Assembly: GCA_021793195.1 (NCBI GenBank)
Contig: JAJYTG010000001.1
Coordinates: 1-64,000 of the forward strand
Length of the DNA: 64,000 bases
Direction of reading: 5' to 3'
Source of the DNA: Pseudomonadota bacterium
Lineage (GTDB): Bacteria > Pseudomonadota > Gammaproteobacteria > Xanthomonadales > Rhodanobacteraceae
Position numbers and translations under genes: made by a program. Positions 56,475 to 64,000 of the stretch are shown here, one piece after another. The notes beneath the pieces were generated by a model. It did not search any database. It saw only the letters and a program-made list of their open reading frames with translations, and had not been told where the DNA came from. Every line of letters starts with the position of its first letter. Position 1 is the stretch's first letter.

Positions 56475-58705
56475 GGTGCGTCTCCGGCGGCGGGCCGTGG
56501 TGCCGCCGCTGGCTGCGGCGACGCCGAAATCAGCAGATCGCCGATGCCGGCCTCGTTCAGCGGCCCGGCGCTGCCGCCCGCGCCGCCGGTATACAGCGCG
56601 GCCTGGGCCAGGAAGCTCATGTTGAAGCCCTGCTCCAGCGCGAAGCTGCAGCGGGCGCCGGCGTCCGCGCGGAAGTACGCCGTGGTGGAGCGCGCGGTAC
56701 CCACGGCCTGCGGCATCACCACCGGCACGGTCCGCGCGGGCGCATTGCCGCAGCGCACGATGATGCGCTTCACCGCCGCGGTGATGCCGGTGTTGATGGG
56801 GCCGTGCGGATTCGCGTAGTTCAGCCGCAGCACGTACAGGCCGGTGGCCGGCGCCGTCCATGCGCGCGGCCAGGCGCCGCCGACACGCGCGGTATCGCCC
56901 ACGCACAACGGCCGGCTGGGCAGCGAATCCACACCGTGGCGGCGCACGGTCAGGACCAGGCAGCGGCGTACGCCGTCGGCGGGGAGGGTCCACGCGCGCG
57001 CGGGTGCGCCGCCCTGCGCGCGGCCGTCCACCCACAGCGTGGCCGGTTCGGCGCTGGCGACCTGCCACCGGCCGTCCCGTTTTCGCACGACGGGCGGCGC
57101 GGGCGTGCGCGGCGCGAACTCAGGATGCGGCGCGTGCAGCGGCGGATCGGGCACCGTGATGGCCGCGAGCCGGACCGTGGTGGTGCCGCGCCGTGTCTGC
57201 TGCCGCGCGGCCACCAGCAGGTTGCCGGCAAGCCGCCGCGGCCGGTGCAGGACCACCGTCCGCGCGGGCGTGTGCAGCGTGATCGTGGTGCGGTCGCCGA
57301 ACAGCATGGGCACCAGGCTCACCGGGATCTCCGGGGCCACGCGGTCGCCGGATTCCAGTCCGAACACGCCCTCGACCACCGCATCGAGGTAGCCCGCCAC
57401 CGACCACAACTGCCGGCGCGAATCCACCACCGGGCCGCCGAGCCTGCCGGGCAGACGGGTGCTGAGCTGCGGCAGCGCGAAGTTCTCCATGTCCGAGCCG
57501 CTGAGCGCCGCCGCGCGGATTACGCTGCGCAGTTCGTGGGCGATGCGGTCGGGCTGGCGCAGCACGCGCGCGGCGCGCAGCGCGTAGGCGCTGACGAAGG
57601 GCCACAGCGCGCGGTTGTGGTACACGGGCTGGCTGGCGCGCTCGGGCCAGATCACCGGGCTGCCGGCCGGCCAGGTGGGGTAATGCGCCAGCGCCTGCTG
57701 CGCGCGCGCGCCGTCGGCCACGCCGCTGGTGATCGCCAATGCGGTGCCCAGCAGGTCGTATGCATCCACCGGCAACGGTGGATCGCCGGGGCCCAGGTAG
57801 CTGCGGTACAGGCCGCGGCGCGGGTTCCAGAACCAGCGGTTGATGGCGGCCTTCAGCCCGGCGGTCTGCGCGGCGTAGCGCGCGGCCAGCACCGCATCGT
57901 GATGCTGCCTGGCCAGCCGCGTGCCTAACTGCAGCGCCTGGTAATGCAGCACGTTGGTGGACAGCGCATAGGAGCCGGCAATGAAGCGCACGTCGTCCTT
58001 CGTCCAGCCGGGATAGGTCTGCTCGCGCCAGTCCATGAACGAGGTCTCGCCGCGGTACAGGCCCACGCGCGCGTCGAAGGCATAGGTGCGGTCCTGCGCC
58101 AGGGTGTCGCGCAGCGCCCGCCAGGCGGTGACGGCGAAGGCGCGGTCGTCCAGCAGGTGCCGCGCACCCAGGAACCACACCACGCGGTCGGTGCTGACCG
58201 GCCAGCTGCCGCCGGAACCGGTGTCCTGCAGCACATACAGTCCCTGCGGCGCATCCGCGACGCGCACCCCGGACACCTTGAACGCCAGCGAGCGCCGCGC
58301 GCGCGGTGCATCGAAGCGCCACAGCGCGAGATCGGTCGAGTAGGAAAGATCACGCGTCCACACGAACGGCCACTGCTTGCCGGCGATGAAGCATTCGCAG
58401 GGAATGGGCCGGCCGTGGTTCCAGGCGCCGTCGGTGATCTGCGCGACGGCATCGCGGCGCAGGTCGTCCTGGGCCATGGCGAACAGCCCGTCGAACAGGG
58501 TGCTGGCGGTATCGGCGCGCCAGGCCGGCGCCGGGATGCGGCGTGCGCCCCGTGCGGTGTGCAGCACGAAGCCCGCACCCTCGCGCCGCATCGAGGCCGT
58601 ACGGCCCTGCCAGTCCAGCCGGGTGTGCCAGGCGTCCGCAGCCTGGGCGCGCAGCGGCAGCACTGCCGCCAGCACCAGCAGCGCCGCGCCCGCAAGCCGC
58701 ATCAC
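56471..58705 (-). CDS. Secreted six-hairpin glycosidase-like protein
   Basis: This is a 744-residue protein with a signal peptide (about 1-22, LRAQA). Residues 60-460 resemble (alpha/alpha)6 glycosidases: QWPFVWTRDLSYSTDLALWRF, SFMDWREQTYPGWTKDD and MENFALPQLSTRLPG. About 500-744 seems to be beta-rich accessory domains, with LYVLRLNYANPHGP near the end. The exact glycoside-hydrolase family and substrate I cannot name. Operon context with GH31 and GH13 enzymes suggests trimming of alpha-glucans in the periplasm. It overlaps both neighbours by four bases. Confidence 0.78.
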   Translation of the reverse strand: MMRLAGAALLVLAAVLPLRAQAADAWHTRLDWQGRTASMRREGAGFVLHTARGARRIPAPAWRADTASTLFDGLFAMAQDDLRRDAVAQITDGAWNHGRPIPCECFIAGKQWPFVWTRDLSYSTDLALWRFDAPRARRSLAFKVSGVRVADAPQGLYVLQDTGSGGSWPVSTDRVVWFLGARHLLDDRAFAVTAWRALRDTLAQDRTYAFDARVGLYRGETSFMDWREQTYPGWTKDDVRFIAGSYALSTNVLHYQALQLGTRLARQHHDAVLAARYAAQTAGLKAAINRWFWNPRRGLYRSYLGPGDPPLPVDAYDLLGTALAITSGVADGARAQQALAHYPTWPAGSPVIWPERASQPVYHNRALWPFVSAYALRAARVLRQPDRIAHELRSVIRAAALSGSDMENFALPQLSTRLPGRLGGPVVDSRRQLWSVAGYLDAVVEGVFGLESGDRVAPEIPVSLVPMLFGDRTTITLHTPARTVVLHRPRRLAGNLLVAARQQTRRGTTTVRLAAITVPDPPLHAPHPEFAPRTPAPPVVRKRDGRWQVASAEPATLWVDGRAQGGAPARAWTLPADGVRRCLVLTVRRHGVDSLPSRPLCVGDTARVGGAWPRAWTAPATGLYVLRLNYANPHGPINTGITAAVKRIIVRCGNAPARTVPVVMPQAVGTARSTTAYFRADAGARCSFALEQGFNMSFLAQAALYTGGAGGSAGPLNEAGIGDLLISASPQPAAAPRPAAGDAP

Positions 58706-61125
58706 GGTGCCTCCAGCGTCAGTTGCTCGCCCTGTCCGGCCGGCAGGCGGATGTAGGTGACGGCGCCGTAGCGGTCGCGCCCGGTGGTCCAGCCCGGCGC
58801 GGTGCCGGCTTCCAGCGCGCGCAGGCCGGCGCGCCGCGGCAACGCATCGCCCGAACTGCGCAGCGCCCGTGCCGAGATGCCGTGCACGGCGAACAGGTAC
58901 GTGCGCAGGGCCGGCCGGAAGCCGCCCTGCGGCGGCGACAGCGTCAGCCGCACCGAACCGCCCAGCCGCTGCGTGCCGATGCGCTGCACGAAGTAGGCCC
59001 CGTGCTCGTAGGCGTAGCTGTCGCCGTCATCGTCGTAGTAGTCGAAGTCGCTGCGGGCGGCGGCGGGAAACACCTCGACCGTGATCTGCGTCACCGGCTT
59101 CTGGTGCACGTACTCCATCACCGGCTGCATCGGGATGATGGCCCCGGCACGGATGAACAGCGGGATGTCGGCCCAGGTCTTCGCGTCCACCGGGAGCGTG
59201 ATGGTTCGCCCGCCGGCGTAGATCCGGCCGCTGCTCCAGTCGGTCCAGGTACCCGGCGGCAGCCGGAGCGTCTTCTCGGTCTGGCCCTGCCGCATCACCG
59301 GCGCCACCAGCAGTCCGTCGCCGAACATCCAGGCATCGATGTCGTTGCGCAATGCGGCATCGTCCGGGAAGGCCATCGCCAGCGGACGCACGGGACCGAC
59401 CCCGCGCCGATGGTCCTGCCAGGCGTAACTGTAGATGTAGGGCAGCAGCCGGTAGCGCAGGCGTATGGCCGCCACCGCGGCGGCCTCGGCCTTGGGCCCG
59501 TACACCCAGGGCTGCCGGCGCTGGTCGAAGGTGCCGTGCACGCGGAAGATCGGGCAGAACGCGTCGAACTCGATCCAGCGCGCGTAGTTTTCCGGGCTGG
59601 GATGGCCGTTGAAGCCGCCGCCGTCCATGCCCCACCACATCTCGCCGGCGTTGACGGCACTCAGCATGCGCTCGCGCTGGGCCGCCATGCTGGAGAAACC
59701 GGTGTCGATGTCGCCCGACCACAGCGCGTAGGCGTAGCGCTGCGCGCCGAGGTAGAAGTCGCGGTTCAGCGAGAACACGCGCGTGTCGGGGAAATACTTG
59801 CGCTGGCCGTCGTACAGCGCGCGCTCCATGTTCATGAACTGGGTGTCGTCGGGCGTGGTGTCGGCCTCGTCGTTCCACCAGCCGACGATGCCGGTGGCGA
59901 AACTGTGGCGCAGCGCCGGGTTGAAGAACCAGGCGCGCACCGCCGGGTTGTCGAAGGCCAGATCCTGCACCAGCTTGTGCGAGAAGTAGTCGGGCTCGGC
60001 GGCGAGGCCGGGGAACCAGAAATCGTGTGCACTGGCGTACTCGCCTTCGATGGTCGCCACGTGGATGCGCGGCTTCATGATGCCGATCAGGTGGACACCG
60101 AGCCGGTCGAGCTGCTTTTTCAGCGAACCGTCGGGGCCGCCCGGGAATTTCTTCGTATTCCAGCGGAATTCGCCGTAGTCATTGCGGCCCCAGGCCTTCC
60201 AGTCGAAGTCCAGCGCGAAGGCATCCAGCGGAATCTGCAGCGCGCGGTACTTGCGCACGATGTGCAGCAACTCGCGCTGGTCCATGCCCCACTGGCTGTT
60301 GATGAAGCCCAGCGACCACTTGGGGAACAGCGGCGCCGCGCCGCTGAGCGTGCGCAGGCCGGCGAACAGCGCATCGGGCGTACCGGCCAGCACGAACAGG
60401 TGCGTGTCCGGCTTGGACAGGCTGCTCCAGGCGATGCGCCCGTCGTCGATGGACACGTCGGCGCCGAGGGTATCGACCAGCACGCCCCAGCCCGCCGTGC
60501 TCCACAGCCACGGCGCGCCGGGGTGGCCCTGCTCGCCGGCCTTCACCGCCCATGCACCCGTGCGCAGGATGCCCGCGCTCGAATCGCTGGACTTGCTGTA
60601 GCCGCCCAGGCCATACAACGCGTCGTCGGGTGCTGCGCGCAGGTCGATGCGTCCCCGCGCCAGCAGGCCGACGCCGTCCACGGTCAGCAGCGGCCTGCCG
60701 GCGGCATCCTCGATGCGCAGCTGCTGCCGCGCTGCGCGCCACAGCACGCGCATCGCCGGCGAACGCTGGGTGATGTCGCCCTGCGCGTCCTGCCGCACCT
60801 GCGGCGCGTAGCGCGCGGGCATGCGCTGCGGGTCGAGCACCGGCGTGTCCGGGCCGGCGTGGGCATCGGGCAGCAGGTGCAGTTCGACGACACCGGGCGC
60901 GCACCAGCGCACGCTGAGCACGTCGGTTCCCCAGGGGGTCTTCGCGGCGGGCGTGCCCGCTGCGGCGGCGGACGTCGGCACGCGCAGGCTGCGCAGATCG
61001 AAGCCGTAGCGGTGCGCGCTGACCAGCGCGAAACGCACCGCTGTCGCGGGCTGCGCCCGCGCCGGCAGCGCAGTCGTCAGCGCCAGCAGCGCGCCGGCGA
61101 GGAGAACGGTGGTGAAGGTGCGCAT
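58702..61125 (-). CDS. GH31 alpha-glucosidase, exported
   Basis: This is an 807-residue family 31 glycosidase. A signal peptide is at about 1-24 (ALPARAQ). The catalytic barrel has LGFINSQWGMDQRELL, the nucleophile Asp419 in GIVGWWNDEAD and the acid/base Asp472 in LWSGDIDTGF. The C-terminal beta domain has WSSGRIYAGGRTI and DYYDDDGDSYAYE. It should release glucose from maltose or maltooligosaccharides in the periplasm. Start and stop overlap the amylase gene by 1 base and the next gene by 4. Confidence 0.93.
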   Translation of the reverse strand: MRTFTTVLLAGALLALTTALPARAQPATAVRFALVSAHRYGFDLRSLRVPTSAAAAGTPAAKTPWGTDVLSVRWCAPGVVELHLLPDAHAGPDTPVLDPQRMPARYAPQVRQDAQGDITQRSPAMRVLWRAARQQLRIEDAAGRPLLTVDGVGLLARGRIDLRAAPDDALYGLGGYSKSSDSSAGILRTGAWAVKAGEQGHPGAPWLWSTAGWGVLVDTLGADVSIDDGRIAWSSLSKPDTHLFVLAGTPDALFAGLRTLSGAAPLFPKWSLGFINSQWGMDQRELLHIVRKYRALQIPLDAFALDFDWKAWGRNDYGEFRWNTKKFPGGPDGSLKKQLDRLGVHLIGIMKPRIHVATIEGEYASAHDFWFPGLAAEPDYFSHKLVQDLAFDNPAVRAWFFNPALRHSFATGIVGWWNDEADTTPDDTQFMNMERALYDGQRKYFPDTRVFSLNRDFYLGAQRYAYALWSGDIDTGFSSMAAQRERMLSAVNAGEMWWGMDGGGFNGHPSPENYARWIEFDAFCPIFRVHGTFDQRRQPWVYGPKAEAAAVAAIRLRYRLLPYIYSYAWQDHRRGVGPVRPLAMAFPDDAALRNDIDAWMFGDGLLVAPVMRQGQTEKTLRLPPGTWTDWSSGRIYAGGRTITLPVDAKTWADIPLFIRAGAIIPMQPVMEYVHQKPVTQITVEVFPAAARSDFDYYDDDGDSYAYEHGAYFVQRIGTQRLGGSVRLTLSPPQGGFRPALRTYLFAVHGISARALRSSGDALPRRAGLRALEAGTAPGWTTGRDRYGAVTYIRLPAGQGEQLTLEAP

Positions 61126-62732
61126 CAGCGGTTCTCCATGGCGGCGGCCGTTGCGGATCCGGCGCGCCCCTCCAGCACGGCGCTGCCGTAGGCGGGCAGC
61201 CGCAGCACACCGGCCTCGAGGCGCGTGGCCGGTTCGCTGGCGCGCAGCAGTGCGTCGTAGGCATAGCCCCGCACCGGCCGCAGCCGCAGGCTTTGCGCGC
61301 GCGCCGAGAGGTTGTGTACCACCAGCACGCGGCCGGATTCATCCTGCAGTCGCCACGCCGCCAACACCGGGTTGCCGGTGGCGTATTCGCCGGCCACACC
61401 GTCGCGCAGCGGCGCGATGGTCTCGCGCCAGCGGATCAGCATGCGGTAGCGGCTGAGCAGCGAGTGCGGATTGCCGTTCTCGGCCTGCACCGAGACATCC
61501 TGACTCATCGGTACCGGCGAGGTTTCCCACGTCGTTTCGCCCCGCGCGCTGCGGCTGAGGTTCCAGCGCATGGGTTCACGGATGTGCGGGTCGGGCTTCA
61601 CCCCGCGCATGCCGATCTCCTCGCCGTAGTACACGAACGGGTTGCCCGGCAGGGTCATCAGCATGGCGGCAGCCAGCTTCATCTTGCCGAGGTTGCCGCC
61701 CAGATCGCTCATGACGCGGTTCTGGTCGTGGTTGCTCAGGAACGGCGCGTCCATCACGTAGTGCCCGGCGGCCGCCCGGTACACGGTCTGCATGTGCACC
61801 AGAGCATCGCCAATGCCGTCATCGCGCCCGCTCCTGGCGCTCTTGACCAAACGCACCGCCATCGGGAAATCGAACACCGCGTTCAGCGGCTTCACGAAAG
61901 GCGCGTTCAGCCTGTAGCGGTTGCCCGTCACCTCGCCCACCAGATAGGCGTGCGGGTCGACGCTGTCGAGGCCTCGCCGGTACTCGTCCCACCACGTCGC
62001 GTCCTTGTCCATGATCGCCATGCTGTGGTCGTCCTGCTCGAGCTTGTCGAAGATGTGCTTGGCGGCATCCAGCCGGAAGCCGTCGGCGCCTTGGCGCAAC
62101 CAGTAGCGTCCGATCGAAATCATCTCGTTGCGCACGGCGGGATTGTTGTAGTTCAGATCGGGCATGCACCCGCAGAAAATGCCCATGTAATGCTGCTTGC
62201 CCGACGTGCGCCACACCGGGCCGCCCCACGGGCTTTTCTCGTCGAGGTTGGTATGCGGTCCTGCCCAGAGGTACCAGTCGTGGTAGGGGCTGGCCGGATT
62301 CTGCGCGGCGACGAACCATGGATTCCGGTCGCTGGTGTGGTTGATCACCATGTCCAGGATCACCTTGATGCCGTCGGTGTGCGCGGCCTTCACCAGGCGT
62401 TCGAAGTCGGCCATCGTGCCGTACTGGGGATTGATGGCGCGGTAATCGGTGATGTCGTAGCCGTGATAGCTGGGCGAGGAGAAGATCGGCATCAGCCACA
62501 GCCCGCTGACGCCGAGGCTCTTGAGGTAGGGAAGCTTGGCGGTGACGCCGTCGAGATCGCCGATGCCGTCACCGTTGCTGTCGTAAAACGAACGCACGAA
62601 GACCTCGTAGTACACGCCCGAGGGCGCCGGTGCACCGATGCCGGGGGCGGTATGTGCGCGCGCGGCGAGCGGCAGCAGGGGCATCAGCAGCAGTGCGGGC
62701 AGCAGGCTGCGCAGCGGACGTCTTGGCGTCAT
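61125..62732 (-). CDS. GH13 alpha-amylase, exported
   Basis: This is a 535-residue family 13 enzyme with a signal peptide (about 1-24, LPLAARAH). Conserved regions are DMVINHTSDRN, GADGFRLDAAKHIF (nucleophile Asp222), YLVGEVTG (acid/base Glu267) and SNHDQNRVM (Asp336). VYYEVFVRSFYDSNGDGIGDLDG is the usual first strand. ATG 62732 is preferred to ATG 62741 because GGGAG is only 2 bases from the latter and 11 from the former. It heads a four-gene operon, with a LacI-type operator about 85 bases upstream. Confidence 0.92.
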   Translation of the reverse strand: MTPRRPLRSLLPALLLMPLLPLAARAHTAPGIGAPAPSGVYYEVFVRSFYDSNGDGIGDLDGVTAKLPYLKSLGVSGLWLMPIFSSPSYHGYDITDYRAINPQYGTMADFERLVKAAHTDGIKVILDMVINHTSDRNPWFVAAQNPASPYHDWYLWAGPHTNLDEKSPWGGPVWRTSGKQHYMGIFCGCMPDLNYNNPAVRNEMISIGRYWLRQGADGFRLDAAKHIFDKLEQDDHSMAIMDKDATWWDEYRRGLDSVDPHAYLVGEVTGNRYRLNAPFVKPLNAVFDFPMAVRLVKSARSGRDDGIGDALVHMQTVYRAAAGHYVMDAPFLSNHDQNRVMSDLGGNLGKMKLAAAMLMTLPGNPFVYYGEEIGMRGVKPDPHIREPMRWNLSRSARGETTWETSPVPMSQDVSVQAENGNPHSLLSRYRMLIRWRETIAPLRDGVAGEYATGNPVLAAWRLQDESGRVLVVHNLSARAQSLRLRPVRGYAYDALLRASEPATRLEAGVLRLPAYGSAVLEGRAGSATAAAMENR

Positions 62733-62815
62733 GATCGGCATCTCTCCCGTGGTAGGGCCGGTGGTGGCGGCGGCACCGGTCGATGGTAGGCCGCCGCGCC
62801 GCCGTCTGCAGCGGG

Positions 62816-62829
62816 TGCATACGTATTCA
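62816..62829. promoter_or_regulatory. LacI-type operator candidate of the maltodextrin operon
   Basis: TGCATACGTATTCA is a palindrome with one mismatched pair and a central ACGT, the form bound by many LacI-family repressors. It lies about 85 bases upstream of the amylase start in a 160-base gap otherwise without features. The nearby LacI-type regulator at 53850-54965 is the obvious candidate protein. Confidence 0.5.
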
Positions 62830-62892
62830 TCGGGACCCGTGTGCGGCACCGTGGGGCCGCGACCACGGACGCCGCGCGCGGCGGCGGCGGAA

Positions 62893-63360
62893 TCAGGCGC
62901 CCGGAACGGGATGCAGCTGCCTGCCCTCGGCGTCGATCACGCGCGCGCTCACCTCGATGCCCTCGCGCACGCTCTGCGTCACCACGCAGAACTGCTCGAA
63001 CTGCCCGAGGATGCGTTCGAGCTGCTGGTGGCCGGCGGCGGATTCGGCCAGCCGCAGTTCGACCTCCACATGCGGCACGCGCCAGCGGCCCTCGGCGTTG
63101 CGCGCGGGCGTGGCGCGCACGCGCACCGTGAGCGGCCCCGGTCGGTTCCTGAACTTGCGCAGCGCGAACACCAGGCTGGCGCCCATGCAGTTGCCGATCG
63201 CGGCCAGCAGCAGGCGCGAGGGATTGGGTCCTGCGCCCTGCCCCAGCGGCGGCGGCTCGTCGCCCAGCAGCGCCGGCACACCGGCACCGTCGAATTCGAT
63301 GCGGAAGGCGTAGTCGCCGACCTGGGTCAGGTGCAGCAGCAGCTCGCTGTCGATGCTCAT
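62893..63360 (-). CDS. OsmC-family peroxide/thiol protein
   Basis: This is a 155-residue OsmC/Ohr-like protein. The first conserved Cys is in AIGNCMGASLVFALRK and the second in FEQFCVVTQSV; both are needed for peroxidase activity in the family. GRWRVPHVEVELRL sits between them. ATG 63360 gives the family start, MSIDSELLLHL. Substrate is unknown; it lies 19 bases downstream of radA. Confidence 0.87.
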   Translation of the reverse strand: MSIDSELLLHLTQVGDYAFRIEFDGAGVPALLGDEPPPLGQGAGPNPSRLLLAAIGNCMGASLVFALRKFRNRPGPLTVRVRATPARNAEGRWRVPHVEVELRLAESAAGHQQLERILGQFEQFCVVTQSVREGIEVSARVIDAEGRQLHPVPGA

Positions 63361-63379
63361 CGCGACATTCCGGAACGGT

Positions 63380-64000
63380 TCAAAGACACGCGGCCAGAGC
63401 CTGATCGAGGCGCTCGGCGGCGACGATTTCCAGCGCGCCATGATGGCCCTTCCTGGGCGCATTGGCGCGCGGCACGATGGCGCGCGCGAAGCCGTGCGTG
63501 GCGGCTTCCTTCAGGCGTTCCTCGCCGTTGGGAACCGGCCGCAACTCGCCGGACAGGCCCACTTCGCCGAAGGCGACGGTCTTGCCGAGCAGTGCGCGGT
63601 CGCGGAAGCTGGAGTACACGGCCAGCAGCACCGGCAGATCGGCCGCGGTCTCCTGCACGCGGATGCCGCCGACCACGTTGACGAACACGTCCTGGTCGTA
63701 CACCGCGGCACCGCCGTGGCGGTGCAGCACCGCCAGCAGCATGGCCATGCGGCTGCCGTCCAGGCCCAGCGCCACGCGCCGCGGGTTGGCCAGCGGCGAG
63801 GCGTCGACCAGCGCCTGCACTTCGACCAACAGCGGGCGCGTACCCTCGCGCGTGGCCATCACCGCGCTGCCCGGCGTCGGCCCGCTGTGCGCGCCGAGGA
63901 AGATCGCCGAAGGATTGCTCACCTCGCGCAGGCCACGCTCGCCCATGGCGAACACGCCCAGCTCGTTGACCGCGCCGAAGCGGTTCTTGAACGCGCGCAG
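63380..64000 (-). CDS. radA: RadA DNA-repair ATPase, C-terminal part (cut by window edge)
   Basis: The frame continues to the right edge, so only the last 206 codons are seen. The RadA-specific KNRFG motif (LRAFKNRFGAVNELG) opens the fragment. Then VFAMGERGLREVSNPSAIFL and a Lon-like domain follow (LGLDGSRMAMLLAVLHRHGG, DQDVFVNVVGGIRVQETAADL, GEVGLSGELRPV). RadA processes recombination intermediates. The zinc finger and Walker A would lie outside the window. Confidence 0.96.
   Translation of the reverse strand: MRAFKNRFGAVNELGVFAMGERGLREVSNPSAIFLGAHSGPTPGSAVMATREGTRPLLVEVQALVDASPLANPRRVALGLDGSRMAMLLAVLHRHGGAAVYDQDVFVNVVGGIRVQETAADLPVLLAVYSSFRDRALLGKTVAFGEVGLSGELRPVPNGEERLKEAATHGFARAIVPRANAPRKGHHGALEIVAAERLDQALAACL

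Overview
The window is high-GC chromosomal DNA that looks like a gammaproteobacterium of the Xanthomonadales/Lysobacterales (Rhodanobacter-, Dyella- or Lysobacter-like). The evidence is gene order rather than any database search: a complete pilG-pilH-pilI-pilJ-pilK-chpA-chpB-chpC twitching chemosensory operon beside gshB, a tonB gene, yqgE, ruvX and pyrB; pilT-pilU beside yggS-proC-yggT; map-glnD-dapD divergent from rpsB-tsf; a B12-dependent ribonucleotide reductase; and a maltose/maltodextrin cluster of the xanthomonad kind.

Layout. (1) 1-3970: a relic chromosomal integron. A decayed integron-type tyrosine recombinase (3240-3968, +) is divergent from a row of minus-strand genes (methanethiol methyltransferase-like, DHFR/RibD-like, glutathione transferase, small membrane protein). 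At least the first two are separated by attC-like imperfect palindromes with core heptamers. (2) 4008-14130: a patatin-like lipase, an Spx/ArsC-like reductase, dapD, glnD and map (all -), then rpsB-tsf (+), a broken PAS-domain remnant, and a sulfurtransferase/CoA-Nudix/DUF1289 group. (3) 14434-23276: an OmpA-like protein with a 26-proline linker, prpD, a DODA-type dioxygenase, a TerC-family gene behind a probable yybP-ykoY manganese riboswitch, a FadH-like dienoyl-CoA reductase, then prpC and prpB. The methylcitrate genes together oxidise propionyl-CoA.

(4) 23328-43161: the type IV pilus control region. PilJ (receptor), PilI/ChpC (CheW-like), PilK/ChpB (CheR/CheB-like), ChpA (giant hybrid CheA) and PilG/PilH (response regulators) form one operon behind a consensus promoter. 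The retraction ATPases PilT and PilU lie a few kb away across a conserved housekeeping block (gshB, tonB-like, yqgE, ruvX, pyrB). (5) 42490-47710: yggS, proC (its N-terminus is encoded by a short sequence repeat), yggT, a histidine phosphatase, a BtuF-like protein without a signal peptide, and a DegP/DegQ protease.

(6) 47783-52619: a split class II ribonucleotide reductase. NrdJa carries an in-frame 374-residue LAGLIDADG intein inserted directly before the predicted thiyl-radical cysteine. A histone-H1-like gene lies between NrdJa and the NrdJb/zinc-ribbon C-terminal gene, and candidate NrdR boxes lie upstream. (7) 52712-64000: queA; a LacI-type regulator followed convergently by a translationally coupled operon (GH13 amylase, GH31 alpha-glucosidase, a six-hairpin glycosidase-like protein and an MFS sugar transporter) with a candidate LacI operator upstream; an OsmC protein; and radA, which runs off the right edge.

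All functional calls are from sequence recognition only. No alignments or searches were run.
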